Source of the DNA: Asaia lannensis NBRC 102526
GTDB taxonomy: Bacteria > Pseudomonadota > Alphaproteobacteria > Acetobacterales > Acetobacteraceae
Assembly: GCF_024054035.1 (NCBI RefSeq)
Contig: NZ_JAMXQU010000007.1
Coordinates: 62,001-126,000, forward strand
Length of the DNA: 64,000 bases
Reading direction: 5' to 3'
Shown here piece after piece: positions 28,378 through 37,993 of this stretch (position 1 is its first letter; every line of letters begins with the position of its first letter). A program made the position numbers and the translations under genes. The notes under the pieces are model-generated. The model was not told where the DNA came from and did no database searches. It worked only from the letters and a program-made list of their open reading frames with translations.

Positions 28378-29418
28378 TCAACGAGAGTGCGCTCTTATTA
28401 TCGCGGAAACGTGATTTTGCAATGAAATGTCATAACCATCGATCGGTAAAGGCAGACTCAGGCGGTCTGGTATCCTTGCCGTTTGTTCATCGATGCTGGC
28501 CAGCAGGCGGCTGTAATCGGGGTTTGCCCTGACCGTTTCCGGGATCGCTGCGAGCCAAGCGTGGCTGAAGGCTCGCAATCCTTGCAGCTCGACCCAGATC
28601 GAGCCGGAGCCATCGTCGGATATTTTGCCCCGTGCAACACAGGAGAGAGGTCCAAGATGGAAGGAGGCCTCCTGTATTAAATATCGTTCATGACTCTTGT
28701 CGAGCGCGTTTTCAGCCTCAACGCGCCTGAGCGCAACGAGAATGAGATGAAAATGTTCCGGTGCAGGGAGTGCCGCGAGCAGCGGAGAAATCTTACCGGT
28801 CAGACCGCTCGTATCCCGCTCGGGCGAGAGTTCGGGTAGAAACGACCCGGCAGTCAGATCCACAACCCAGTCAGGGGCATCCGGGGCGGTCTGGGTGTTC
28901 AGTACGACACGGGCCGTGACGGCGCGCAGCACAATCGCGTCGATCCCTCCAAGCGGCGGGTTCGAGAATGTGGCGACGTCTGTATGCACGGTTAGCGAGT
29001 GGCCTGTCGGCGATACGACACCCCGGCTTTTTCCGGCGGTGAGAAGTGTTCTCTCCCCGGAATGCGTTTCGGCGTGCATTTCGGGGCGTGTTCCGGGGCG
29101 CAGGATCTGCGTTCCGTCCGTCACGAAAGAGAACGATCCGGGATGAAGCAGTCGGGCGTGCAGCGTCAAGCGCTCGACAGCCCAGCCCTGTCCGTTCGCA
29201 TCGGAAAGAACGGGTCGGATGAGGTCGAGCCTCTCGCCCGTCAGACCCCAGTGGCGGGACTTTTCCGCCCAGACGAGCGTCCATCCCTTTGTCTTGAGCG
29301 CAGGGGGCAACGCGTCGAGACGCTGATCGAGCCGTGTTACGAGAAACGCGTCATAGACAAGGGTTGCGAGTAACAGGCCTGTAACACCGAGAAGTGGGAA
29401 GAACAGTCCTTTTCTCAT
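28378..29418 (-). CDS. DUF2125-domain protein, probably periplasmic and membrane-anchored
   Basis: A 346-residue alphaproteobacterial family without known function. An N-terminal hydrophobic helix (residues about 6-26) acts as an anchor or uncleaved signal, followed by a beta-rich domain with the family's GWTLVWAEKSRHWGLTG region. It lies upstream of cioA on the same strand with an 85-base gap; co-transcription is possible but not shown. Confidence 0.8.
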   Translation of the reverse strand: MRKGLFFPLLGVTGLLLATLVYDAFLVTRLDQRLDALPPALKTKGWTLVWAEKSRHWGLTGERLDLIRPVLSDANGQGWAVERLTLHARLLHPGSFSFVTDGTQILRPGTRPEMHAETHSGERTLLTAGKSRGVVSPTGHSLTVHTDVATFSNPPLGGIDAIVLRAVTARVVLNTQTAPDAPDWVVDLTAGSFLPELSPERDTSGLTGKISPLLAALPAPEHFHLILVALRRVEAENALDKSHERYLIQEASFHLGPLSCVARGKISDDGSGSIWVELQGLRAFSHAWLAAIPETVRANPDYSRLLASIDEQTARIPDRLSLPLPIDGYDISLQNHVSAIIRAHSR

Positions 29419-29747
29419 CAGGGATTTCCCCAGAGATACTTGGGGCAGCAGGCATGGATGTAGCGTGATTTCACAGTCTTCGTGGGAAAGCGCACAATTT
29501 ATCCCCAGAGCACAAGAGGCGGTTTCTACATGAAAAAAAAGAGTCTTGCCGGGAGGGCTATGAAACCCGCGACGCCTGTGTTAGATGCGCCAGCCGCGAA
29601 AAATTTTGAGCTTGTAAGCGCTAAAAACCTAGGTTTTATCGCGATTACCTCTTGACTCGTCTCAGGCTGAGGCTTGTCGGGCTCGTTGCCTGTCCGTTCC
29701 GGCACGGGCATGGTTTACCCCCGGGTTTCGCACAGCTTCTCCCCCGA
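29419..29747. other. Intergenic region with DnaA-box-like sites and a palindrome
   Basis: 329 bases without a convincing gene. TTATCCCCA (29499-29507) differs from the DnaA box by one base, and a perfect box lies just beyond at 29770. A perfect 14-base palindrome, AAAACCTAGGTTTT, is at 29624-29637. Part of the stretch is AT-rich. A 61-codon minus-strand frame (29526-29711) is poorly supported. Confidence 0.45.
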
Positions 29748-30491
29748 TCAGGAATGCGGGTCCACAGAGTTATCCACAGGGTGTGGCAATCCGGCCCCTG
29801 CGCATAACTTGTCCCACGAGCGATAGATCGAGTCGATCAGCGAGCTTCTGCCTGCGTTGGCTGGAAGCGCGTCACCGATGGCAATCCTGATTTCTCCCGG
29901 CTGCATGAGCCACCCGCGTCTGGGCCAGTGCAGGCCGGAATTCGTCGCCACAGGAATGACCGGAACGGCTGCCTGTTTGGCAAGGGCCACGACACCCGGC
30001 TGAAGCGGGGCCCTTTCTCCCGGGTGCGTGCGGGTGCCTTCCGGAAAGATGATGATCTGTCTTCCCTCGTCGAAATGCTCCTGCGTCGCTTTCATGAGGG
30101 CTCGTAATGCCTTGGCCCCTGCTGCGCGCTCGACGGGAACCATGCCCGACAGGAGAAGCATCGGGCCGATAAAGGGAATGCGTGTCAGTTCCTGCTTGAT
30201 GACATAGGCCGGTCTGGGCACGAGCGTCATCCAGATAAAGCCGTCGAAATAGGACTGATGCTGCGAGGCAATCAGGCAGGCAGCTTCAGGCAGGTTTTCC
30301 GCCCCGGTTACGACGATACGGATATTGCACAGGACTCTGAGCCCCCAGAGCGTGAGCCTGGACCAGCACTGGGCGTAGCGTAACGCAAGCGTACGGTGTC
30401 GCAGAGCGCGTATCGGCATTGCGATGAGCCCCATGATCAGGGTCAGGGTCACGAAATAGGTGACAAAGAGAATAGCGCGTATCCGGTTCAT
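29748..30491 (-). CDS. plsC: 1-acyl-sn-glycerol-3-phosphate acyltransferase
   Basis: Makes phosphatidic acid by acylating lysophosphatidic acid at the inner membrane. The 247-residue protein has the acyltransferase HX4D motif in ASQHQSYFDG, the substrate-binding FPEGTRTHPGE motif, and an N-terminal membrane helix. The start at 30491 fits the family. It is downstream of ydcF, but a 185-base gap with no gene separates them. The 3' end contains a perfect DnaA box (29770-29778). Confidence 0.92.
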   Translation of the reverse strand: MNRIRAILFVTYFVTLTLIMGLIAMPIRALRHRTLALRYAQCWSRLTLWGLRVLCNIRIVVTGAENLPEAACLIASQHQSYFDGFIWMTLVPRPAYVIKQELTRIPFIGPMLLLSGMVPVERAAGAKALRALMKATQEHFDEGRQIIIFPEGTRTHPGERAPLQPGVVALAKQAAVPVIPVATNSGLHWPRRGWLMQPGEIRIAIGDALPANAGRSSLIDSIYRSWDKLCAGAGLPHPVDNSVDPHS

Positions 30492-30676
30492 GCAACTCCC
30501 CCAGCTGTACAGGCGGACGGTAACCCTGTGTCATGTGGCAGGATCGCCCGGTCAAGGCGTGTTTTGACAGCCGATCCCTAAAGCAACATGCAGGGCGGGG
30601 GAATGACATGGCCGCATAAAACCGCATGGAAAACCCGCCCCTCAGACGCTCACCCCGCTTTGGGGTTCTCTTCCGG

Positions 30677-31267
30677 TTATGGGCGAGGGGCGAGATTCAC
30701 CCCGCGGGAAAGACCGAGATGTGAGCCGATCCACTTGATATATTCGCGTAGAAGAAGCGAGAAAGTTGCGCGATCCGGGCTGCGGCGCAGGGCAGGAGAG
30801 CGAACCGGATAAGGATAAAGGGTGACGCCCGGTGCGGCGCGATGCAGTTCCACCATGGCACGCCTTATGTGATAGCCCGCCGTGACCACAAGCAACGAGT
30901 GAATGGCATTTCGTCTGGCCCATTCAGCGGTTTCGGACCCATTACCTATGGTCGAGACGGCGCGTCTGCCCAGCGTGATACGCGCGGCCAGATCGGGGGT
31001 CAGGGTCACCGGGGCGTGTTCTGTCAGCTGGCTGAGCGTTGCATGTGGTCCGACCCCTGAAATCAGCAGTTTGTGCCCAACGCCTTTGTCGAGCAACATG
31101 AGGGACGTTTCTATACGATCGCGCCCCCCGGTCAGCGCGACAATGCCATCGCACGGTACGGGCTGACTGACCGGATTGAGCGCATCGACGCAGAACCAGG
31201 CAAAACCGGCGCACCAGACAGCGCAGAGAACGAGCACCAGAAAGGGCAGGGCCAGCCAGAATTTCAT
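30677..31267 (-). CDS. ydcF: YdcF-like (DUF218) protein
   Basis: A 196-residue membrane-anchored protein with an N-terminal helix (about 3-24) and a DUF218 domain: IVALTGGRDRIETSLMLLDKG, KLLISGVGP, and LLVVTAGYHIRRAMVEL. Relatives (ElyC, SanA, YdcF) act in envelope or vancomycin-type phenotypes, with a nucleotide-binding-like fold; the reaction is unknown. It overlaps ftsX by four bases (ATGA), so it belongs to the ftsE-ftsX unit. Confidence 0.85.
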   Translation of the reverse strand: MKFWLALPFLVLVLCAVWCAGFAWFCVDALNPVSQPVPCDGIVALTGGRDRIETSLMLLDKGVGHKLLISGVGPHATLSQLTEHAPVTLTPDLAARITLGRRAVSTIGNGSETAEWARRNAIHSLLVVTAGYHIRRAMVELHRAAPGVTLYPYPVRSPALRRSPDRATFSLLLREYIKWIGSHLGLSRGVNLAPRP

Positions 31268-32172
31268 GGCAGCCGCCTGAGCCACAGCCGCACGGTACCT
31301 TGCGCCACCGCAAAGCTGAGTGCCGCGACCAGAAGAGGAACGCAGCCGAGCGACTGAAGCAGACCCAGAGGAATCATCGTCCAGACCGAAAGCCAGTCTC
31401 CGTAGCTTTCAGGCCAGATCGGCAGGGTCTCTTGCGTATGGTCCATGAAGGGTAGGATCAGTCGATGCAGAACGGCCAGAGTGACGCCACCCAGTATCGT
31501 ACCGATCAGCCCGCCGCCGAGGCCCAGTGCCGCACTTCGCCATGCGATGCGTCGGGCAATCAGACTGTCGCTGGCACCGAGCCCGTGCAGGATTTCGATC
31601 GTGCGACGTCTGGCAAGGAGTGTCATACGTACCGAGAGCGTCGTGACGCCCGCTGTGGCGATCCCGGAGAGGAGGACGGCCAGCCACGCGCAGGCCTGGA
31701 GACTCTGGCCCAGCAGGATGAGTCTCTCGCCCCAGCGGGCATTTTCCTCAACAATGGCGGATGGTGCGATGGTATCGAGAATGACAGGAAGATCGGTGAC
31801 GGGGGCCTGATTGCGACGTGTCAGGGACAGGACGACCGGCAGATCCGACAGTGAGGTCTGCATGGTCCCCAGCCAGGGACGCAGAATGTCGCGTATCTTT
31901 TCCTCGGGAAGGATATCCACCGCCTCGATGCCCGGGTCGCTTCTGAGCACTGCGGCAACTCTGTCGGCGGTCGCACGGGCATCTCCGGTCAGATCGGGGA
32001 TTTCGATGGTGACCTGATGGCTTGCCCCGTTATCCCATTCGCGCGAGAGACTGCGTGCCGCATTCCATCCGCCGAGGGCCAATGTCGCAATGGCGGCCAC
32101 GGCCGCAATGACAGGAACGAGCCCACGATCCCGCCTGCCGAGATGAAGGCCGTCCGGCAGCGTGCGCTTCAT
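31264..32172 (-). CDS. ftsX: Cell division protein FtsX-like permease
   Basis: Inner membrane partner of FtsE; in model bacteria the complex controls peptidoglycan hydrolases at the division site. The 302-residue protein has the four-helix layout: one helix near residues 19-38, a periplasmic loop with a VDILPEEKIRDIL-type segment, then three helices in the C-terminal half with ARRRTIEILHGLGASD. It overlaps both ftsE and ydcF by four bases. Confidence 0.9.
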   Translation of the reverse strand: MKRTLPDGLHLGRRDRGLVPVIAAVAAIATLALGGWNAARSLSREWDNGASHQVTIEIPDLTGDARATADRVAAVLRSDPGIEAVDILPEEKIRDILRPWLGTMQTSLSDLPVVLSLTRRNQAPVTDLPVILDTIAPSAIVEENARWGERLILLGQSLQACAWLAVLLSGIATAGVTTLSVRMTLLARRRTIEILHGLGASDSLIARRIAWRSAALGLGGGLIGTILGGVTLAVLHRLILPFMDHTQETLPIWPESYGDWLSVWTMIPLGLLQSLGCVPLLVAALSFAVAQGTVRLWLRRLP

Positions 32173-32930
32173 GTCATGTCGCCCCGATTATCGCCGGTCG
32201 GGTCGGTGAAAGGGGTTGGGGTGTCGAGGCGCCCGTTTCTGAGGGCGATGCGCGGGAACGGAGCGGCGCGCAGCAGGGATTCGTTATGGGTTGCAACGAT
32301 GACTGTCGTGCCTGAGCGGCTGAGCGCCTGAAGCGCTTCGACAAGTTGCCAGCTTTGCGATTCTGCCAGGGCGTTGGTCGGCTCGTCTGCCAGCAGAACG
32401 GCCGGGCGTGTGACCAGCGCACGCGCAATGGCAACGCGTTGTCGCTCTCCCCCTGAAAGCTCGTCGGGCAGGTTTCGTGCCTTGTCAGCAAGGCCGAGCC
32501 AGTCGAGAATTGCCTGCACTTCCGCGCCCGTGCTGCTGTCGCGCGCCCCTGCAAGACGCAGGGGCAGGGCGACGTTATCGAGCACATCGAGCTCTGGCAG
32601 GAGGCGAAGATCCTGCGGAATGAAACCGATACGCTGTCTGAGCTGGGCACGCTGTCTTCTCGTGGCACGGGCAACATCCACGCCAAGTATTTCGACGACG
32701 CCTGAATCGGGCAAGGTCTCAAGATGGGCAAGGCGAAGGAGGCTGGATTTCCCAGCGCCGGAGGGGCCGGTCAGCCAGTGAAAGCTTCCCTGCGGAAGGG
32801 TGAAATCGATCCCATCCAGCACCGGGCGCGGCATGGAGCGACTGCCACCCTTTCTGCCCTTCGCGCCGGGGGGAGGGGCAGCATGGCGGCGAGAGGCATG
32901 GCGGTAGGTGACATGGTGAAACCGGATCAT
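32169..32930 (-). CDS. ftsE: Cell division ATP-binding protein FtsE, with a basic insertion
   Basis: ABC ATPase that energises FtsX. Walker A is GPSGAGKS (residues 55-62), the signature is ELSGGERQRVAIARAL and Walker B is LLADEPTNAL, all intact. At 253 residues it is about 30 longer than E. coli FtsE because of a Pro/Arg/Lys-rich insertion near residues 11-35, between the first strand and the usual start of the core. The start at 32930 (MIRFHHVTYRH) matches the family. This intact motif set contrasts with the degenerate MlaF-like gene at 53074. Confidence 0.92.
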   Translation of the reverse strand: MIRFHHVTYRHASRRHAAPPPGAKGRKGGSRSMPRPVLDGIDFTLPQGSFHWLTGPSGAGKSSLLRLAHLETLPDSGVVEILGVDVARATRRQRAQLRQRIGFIPQDLRLLPELDVLDNVALPLRLAGARDSSTGAEVQAILDWLGLADKARNLPDELSGGERQRVAIARALVTRPAVLLADEPTNALAESQSWQLVEALQALSRSGTTVIVATHNESLLRAAPFPRIALRNGRLDTPTPFTDPTGDNRGDMT

Positions 32931-32949
32931 GAACGCCCCGGCAGAATGA

Positions 32950-33360
32950 TTACATGTTGCGTGCAGCGACAGCCGAGATCGTCGCACCCAGAGCGGCTAC
33001 GGCCATAAGCATGAAACCGTCGAAAACCAGCCCGCTCGCCGTCATGACATGGCTGCCGATCGCCAGATGATCGGGAATGCTGCCGACAACGTGGTTCATG
33101 ACGTCCTGCGCCTGCGGATCGGCGCTTGCGGTATTCGTTGTGATCGAGGCCAGGGCACGTGGCAGGGCCATCCAGCCTATGCCCAGAACGAGGCAGAGCG
33201 GGGCGAGTACCTCGGCAACCTGCTGGGCGAAATAGAAGGCAAAGTAGCAGATGGCCCAGAACCCGGTGCGAAGAAGCGCCAGCCCGGTCGCTGGGCGCGG
33301 GTCGCGGTCGTCGCTCGGCTGGGCAAGACGTGACAGGGACGGGCGGGGCGAAACTTCCAT
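32950..33360 (-). CDS. Small membrane protein upstream of ftsE
   Basis: A 136-residue protein with two hydrophobic segments (about residues 30-62 and 110-134) and a hydrophilic N-terminus. It precedes ftsE by 19 bases on the same strand, where many alphaproteobacteria have a zinc-ribbon membrane protein; no zinc ribbon is visible in the chosen frame. The start at 33360 has GGAAG upstream. A longer frame contains CGTC but would run into the divergent kinase promoter. Function unknown. Confidence 0.6.
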   Translation of the reverse strand: MEVSPRPSLSRLAQPSDDRDPRPATGLALLRTGFWAICYFAFYFAQQVAEVLAPLCLVLGIGWMALPRALASITTNTASADPQAQDVMNHVVGSIPDHLAIGSHVMTASGLVFDGFMLMAVAALGATISAVAARNM

Positions 33361-33547
33361 GGGGCGCTTCCAGCTTGTCGTGACGGGCACGAATGAAGTG
33401 GCGTCCAGTCGGGGCTGGCCACGTTGTCTGATGTTGAGGTAGCTGCCAGCGCGTTGAAATGCAATGATTGCTGCACAGGTGCCGCAACGATCCTGCCCGG
33501 GGATCTTTATACGGTCAGAGCGAACGTCCGATGGATTTTGAGATTTT

Positions 33548-35419
33548 ATGACCCTGTCAGATACCTCCCGCCCCAATATCCTGCTGGTCGAGGAATCGGA
33601 CAGTCAGGCGTTGGTGCTCGTCGCGCTGCTCGACGAAGCCGGTTTTGCGGTCCGGCGTGTTTCGAGCGGTGAGGAGGCCCTGACCTGCCTCGATGACGGT
33701 TTGCCCGATCTGGTGGTGGCGGATTATCACCTGCCCGGCATGAATGGCGGCCAGATGGCCCGTCAGTTCCGCATGAACGCCCAGACGCGCTCCATTCCGA
33801 TCCTGATGCTGACCGACGATGTGGGGCCCGCGCTGGAACGCGAGGGGCTGGAAAGCGGCGCCGATGCCTATATCTCCAAATCGGCGCATCCCGATCTGCT
33901 CGTTCTGCGCATTCGCGCGCTGTTGCGTGAAGGATCCGATTTCCTCCAGGCCGAGGAAGCCGGTCGTTTCCGCAGGGCGCGTATCGTCATCGTTGTCAGC
34001 CCCCGTACCGAGGAAGATGAAGAGGAGCGTGGGGATAATGCCAGCTGGGAGCGCGATGCATCGGGTGCGTCGCTTGGCGAACTGCTCTGGCGTGACGGTC
34101 ATACGGTCACCACGGTGGCCGCATCGAGCGAACTGATTCATGGCGGATGGCTCGGCGGGGATGAGGGGCCGGACTGCCTTGTGCTCGACCTGACGTCGCG
34201 TCTGCTCGATGGCGTCAATTTCTGTCGCAGGCTCGATGCGCGACGGCAGGATGTGCTGGAGGCGGGCGGTACGTCCTTTCGTATTCTGGGCATTGTGGAT
34301 GCCGAGCGTTTCCGGCGGCATTCTGCCGCCGACCTGTTCGATGCGGGGCTCGACGATCTCGTGCCGAGCGACATTGCTCCCGATGTGCTTGCCTTGCGTA
34401 TTCGGGTTCTTGTCCGTCGCAAGCTGGCGCAGGATGAAATCCGTCAGCAGGAAATCAAGCGTCAGGTTCGCGAGGTCGCGCTTCAGACCGCGCAGAGCGA
34501 GGCGCGCGCGATCGCAGCCAAAGCGGCCATGGCCGAAGCGCTCGCCCATGCGAATGCCGAGCTTGCAGATGCCAATGCCCGCCTGATCGAGACGCAGGCA
34601 AAGCTCGTCCAGACAGCGAAAATGGCCTCGCTGGGTGAACTCGTGGCCGGCATCGCCCATGAGATCAACAATCCTCTGGCCTTCACTCTGGCGCATGAAG
34701 AAACGATTGCCCGCGCCCTGCAAAGACTGACCGAATCCGAAGGGCCGCTGTTGCCTTCTCAGCTGACCCTGCTCGAGAAATGCTCCAGTCGAATCGGCGC
34801 CATGCGGCTTGGCCTGCAACGTATCCAGAATCTGGTGCTGAGCCTGAGGCGGTTTTCGCGTCTGGATGAAAGCGCCTTTCAGGATACGGACGTGGTCGAG
34901 GCCATCGATACGGCACTTGCCCTGCTGGCGCATAAATTCGGTCGTGAAATAACGGTAGAACGGCGTCTGACAGCGCCGCGCATGCTCGTTTGTCAGCCCG
35001 CCCTTCTGCATCAGGTCGTGATGAATATCGTCAGCAATGCGGCCGATGCCATACGTCTGAACGCCGAGGCGCAAGGATGCGAGCCCGGGTCGTCCTTCGG
35101 CAGGATCGTGATCGAGACGAAGCTGGAACAGGACGAGGCGGGCGCACGCTACGTGATCAGCATTGCCGATGACGGTCCGGGCATACCGGACGATTTGCGG
35201 GCAAGGGTCTTTGAACCTTTCTTCACGACCAAGCCTGTAGGTATGGGAACGGGGCTCGGCCTTGCGATTGCCTACGGTGTTATCGAGGCACATGGCGGCA
35301 GTATCGACATCGAGGATGCCAATCTTCCCGAAGGGCGTGGAATTGGGGCGTGTTTCACGCTCTCGGTGCCGGTACGCCTGACGCCGACAGGACCGGTTAC
35401 AATAGGACGAGGTGCATGA
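33548..35419 (+). CDS. Hybrid histidine kinase with two N-terminal receiver domains
   Basis: A 623-residue cytoplasmic kinase without membrane helices. Receiver 1 (about 9-127) has phospho-acceptor Asp59 in [13 protein letters not shown] and Lys111. Receiver 2 (about 143-290) keeps Asp214 ([12 protein letters not shown]) but has Ser274 where the conserved Lys is expected (DLVPSDI), so it may be degenerate. A coiled coil (about 295-355) leads to the HisKA domain with His371 in [11 protein letters not shown] and an intact ATPase domain ([25 protein letters not shown]). Order receiver-receiver-kinase. It is coupled by ATGA to the next kinase. Confidence 0.9.
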   Translation: MTLSDTSRPNILLVEESDSQALVLVALLDEAGFAVRRVSSGEEALTCLDDGLPDLVVADYHLPGMNGGQMARQFRMNAQTRSIPILMLTDDVGPALEREGLESGADAYISKSAHPDLLVLRIRALLREGSDFLQAEEAGRFRRARIVIVVSPRTEEDEEERGDNASWERDASGASLGELLWRDGHTVTTVAASSELIHGGWLGGDEGPDCLVLDLTSRLLDGVNFCRRLDARRQDVLEAGGTSFRILGIVDAERFRRHSAADLFDAGLDDLVPSDIAPDVLALRIRVLVRRKLAQDEIRQQEIKRQVREVALQTAQSEARAIAAKAAMAEALAHANAELADANARLIETQAKLVQTAKMASLGELVAGIAHEINNPLAFTLAHEETIARALQRLTESEGPLLPSQLTLLEKCSSRIGAMRLGLQRIQNLVLSLRRFSRLDESAFQDTDVVEAIDTALALLAHKFGREITVERRLTAPRMLVCQPALLHQVVMNIVSNAADAIRLNAEAQGCEPGSSFGRIVIETKLEQDEAGARYVISIADDGPGIPDDLRARVFEPFFTTKPVGMGTGLGLAIAYGVIEAHGGSIDIEDANLPEGRGIGACFTLSVPVRLTPTGPVTIGRGA

Positions 35420-37356
35420 AGCGGACCGAAATGAGCGTGCCCTATGGCAGAAGCCGTATTCTGCTGGTCGATGACGAGGCGGAAATCCTCGTCGCGCTGA
35501 CCGATCTGCTGGAGGATGAGTTCGATATCCTTTCCAGCACTGATCCGGTCGAGGCGCTCGAATTTCTGAAAAAATCGCCCGATATCGCCGTGATCGTCTC
35601 GGATCAGCGCATGCCCAACATGACGGGCGATGTCTTGCTGAGCAAGGCGCGTGAGGTATCCGATGCGCGCGGTATCCTTCTCACCGGTTATGCCGATCTG
35701 GCGGCGGTCGTGGCGGCCCTCAACCAGGGGCGCATCCAGTTTTATGCCCACAAGCCATGGGAGTCGGACTCCCTGCGCGCGATGGTGCGCGAGGTTGCTG
35801 CGCATTACCGGCTCGAGCGTGCCCTGAAGATCGAACGCGTGCTGCTGCACGGGGCACTCGAATCGGTCCCGATGGAGGTTGTGTTCAGTCAGGCCGATGG
35901 CACGGTGCTGCGTCACAATCTTGAAACCGATGCCGGTCTGGATGCTGAATCCGTTCTCACCGAGGATGGCCTCTATCCTGAGTCCCTGCGTCCTGAAATC
36001 GACGCGATGCGCGAGGCGACGCGTCAGGAGGGCGGGGTCAGCCGTCTGGTTGCCGAGACCACGGCTGACGGGGTGAGATGGCACGAATTCACGCGTCAGA
36101 CGCTTCCCTGGCCACGCAATGCGCTGGGGGCACCGTTTCCGAGCGAGCAGCGCTGGCAGATGAGTCTGGATCGCGACGTGACCGAGCGTCTCGCCATGGA
36201 GGAGCGTCTTCGTCAGGACGACAAGATGCATGCGCTCGGGACCCTGGCGGGGGGCATCGCGCATGACTTCAACAACCTGCTTACAGCGATGCTCGGTTCG
36301 CTCGAGCTGTTGCAGGACATGACGCCAGCGACGAACCCGACCGTCACCAGGCTGTTCGATAATGCACTGGAGTCGGCGCGTCGCGGTACGGTTCTGACGC
36401 GACGTCTGCTCGAATTCGGACGCCCCAAGCCAATGGCCCTGAAACCGGTCGATCTGGTGGCATTGATCTGGAGCATGAACGACCTGATCGTTCAGAGCCT
36501 GAGCCGCGCGAGCGATCTGCGTGGCGAGACGGGGCGTTGCGTTCTCGATCTTTCCGCAGTGCCGCCGGATCTGCTCATTCCTCCCGTTCTGAGCGATTCG
36601 GGACAGCTTGAGATGGCGCTGCTCAATCTCTGCATCAATGCGCGCGATGCGATGCCCGAGGGTGGGACGATTTCGATTTCCACGGGGCGCGAGGTCGCGT
36701 CGGACGGGGTGGAAAGAATGACGCTGACCGTGACGGATCAGGGTTGCGGCATGCCGCCCGAAGTGGTGCGACGTATTTTCGAGCCTTTCTTTACGACGAA
36801 AGGTCTTGGGAGCGGGACAGGGCTGGGCCTGTCGACCATCTACGGTTTCCTGCATCGCAGCGGTGGCGACATTCGGGTGGAGAGCACGCCCGGCGAGGGG
36901 ACGAGCATGACCATGGTTCTGCCCATCTGTCAGGAGAGCGGAAACCGCGACTGCGAGCCTGAAGAGGTGGTGACCGAGACATGCGGACCGCTTCATATTC
37001 TGCTTGCCGATGACGAGCCCGGCGTGCGTCTCGTGACAGCGCAGTTCCTTTCGCAGGATGGGCATGACGTGGCGAGCGTTGGCGACGGTGCCGATGTGAT
37101 CGCCTGTCTGGATGCGGGGGCTTCGTTCGATCTGGTCGTGCTCGATCTGCTCATGCCAGGCATGGGGGGGCGTGAGTGTGGAACGATCCTCGCCGAGCGC
37201 TATCCCGATCTGCCCGTGCTTTATGTGAGCGGCTATGCCGATCCGGAAAATCTGCCGGCCAACGCGTTTGTGCTCGGCAAGCCGTTCACGCCGCAGGAAC
37301 TGCGACAGGCCATCGTCACGACACTGCGCAAGAAGCGTCAGGCGGCGCGTCCATAA
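35416..37356 (+). CDS. Hybrid histidine kinase with receivers at both ends
   Basis: A 646-residue soluble kinase. The N-terminal receiver has Asp63 in VIVSDQRMPNMTG and Lys113, the RpfG-like type. A PAS-like segment (about 140-255) precedes the HisKA motif with His283 in GGIAHDFNNLLT, an ATPase domain (NLCINARDAMP, DQGCGMP, GTGLGLS) and a C-terminal receiver with Asp577 in VVLDLLMPGMGG. The start at 35416 has AGGACGAGG upstream and overlaps the first kinase's stop. No DNA-binding output domain occurs in either protein, so the final regulator lies elsewhere. Confidence 0.9.
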   Translation: MKRTEMSVPYGRSRILLVDDEAEILVALTDLLEDEFDILSSTDPVEALEFLKKSPDIAVIVSDQRMPNMTGDVLLSKAREVSDARGILLTGYADLAAVVAALNQGRIQFYAHKPWESDSLRAMVREVAAHYRLERALKIERVLLHGALESVPMEVVFSQADGTVLRHNLETDAGLDAESVLTEDGLYPESLRPEIDAMREATRQEGGVSRLVAETTADGVRWHEFTRQTLPWPRNALGAPFPSEQRWQMSLDRDVTERLAMEERLRQDDKMHALGTLAGGIAHDFNNLLTAMLGSLELLQDMTPATNPTVTRLFDNALESARRGTVLTRRLLEFGRPKPMALKPVDLVALIWSMNDLIVQSLSRASDLRGETGRCVLDLSAVPPDLLIPPVLSDSGQLEMALLNLCINARDAMPEGGTISISTGREVASDGVERMTLTVTDQGCGMPPEVVRRIFEPFFTTKGLGSGTGLGLSTIYGFLHRSGGDIRVESTPGEGTSMTMVLPICQESGNRDCEPEEVVTETCGPLHILLADDEPGVRLVTAQFLSQDGHDVASVGDGADVIACLDAGASFDLVVLDLLMPGMGGRECGTILAERYPDLPVLYVSGYADPENLPANAFVLGKPFTPQELRQAIVTTLRKKRQAARP

Positions 37357-37411
37357 CGCTGGCATGAGAGGCGGACTTGTCTGCCCGCGCGCAGGGATTA
37401 TGTGAAGGAGT

Positions 37412-37993
37412 ATGCAGACACATTCTTCCTCCCCACACGATCCCGTCGGCTGGCATGGCACCACCATTCTCTGCGTTCGTCGCGATGGACAGGTGGCCAT
37501 GGCGGGCGACGGTCAGGTTACGCTCGGCCAGACGGTCATCAAGGGCAATGCCCGCAAGGTGAGACGTATCGGCCCCAAGGGCACGATTCTTGCCGGATTT
37601 GCCGGTGCGACCGCCGACGCCTTTACGCTTCTGGAGCGGCTGGAAGCCAAACTCGAACGCTATCCCGACCAGCTCGAACGGGCCTGTGTCGATCTGGCCA
37701 AGGACTGGCGTACGGACCGCTATCTGCGCCGTCTGGAAGCCATGATGGCTGTGGCAGATGCCCATCGCTCCTTCACGCTCACAGGCAATGGTGATGTGCT
37801 CGAACCCGAAGATGGCATCATCGCGATCGGCTCGGGTGGGAATTACGCGCTTTCAGCCGCGCGTGCGCTGATCGATATCGATGGGCTCAGTGCCGAAGAC
37901 GTGGCACGACGCGCAATGAAGATTGCCGGTGATATCTGCGTATACACCAACCACTCGGTCCGGGTGGAACTGCTCGACGGAGAGACGCTGTGA
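37412..37993 (+). CDS. hslV: ATP-dependent protease subunit HslV
   Basis: Proteasome-like peptidase that works with HslU in the cytoplasm. The 193-residue proenzyme is cleaved before Thr17 ([13 protein letters not shown]), the catalytic N-terminal threonine; the [20 protein letters not shown] region is typical. The start ATG is only one base from an AAGGAG, which is close for a Shine-Dalgarno, but no other start codon precedes the pro-site. The stop overlaps the hslU start (TGATG). Confidence 0.96.
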   Translation: MQTHSSSPHDPVGWHGTTILCVRRDGQVAMAGDGQVTLGQTVIKGNARKVRRIGPKGTILAGFAGATADAFTLLERLEAKLERYPDQLERACVDLAKDWRTDRYLRRLEAMMAVADAHRSFTLTGNGDVLEPEDGIIAIGSGGNYALSAARALIDIDGLSAEDVARRAMKIAGDICVYTNHSVRVELLDGETL

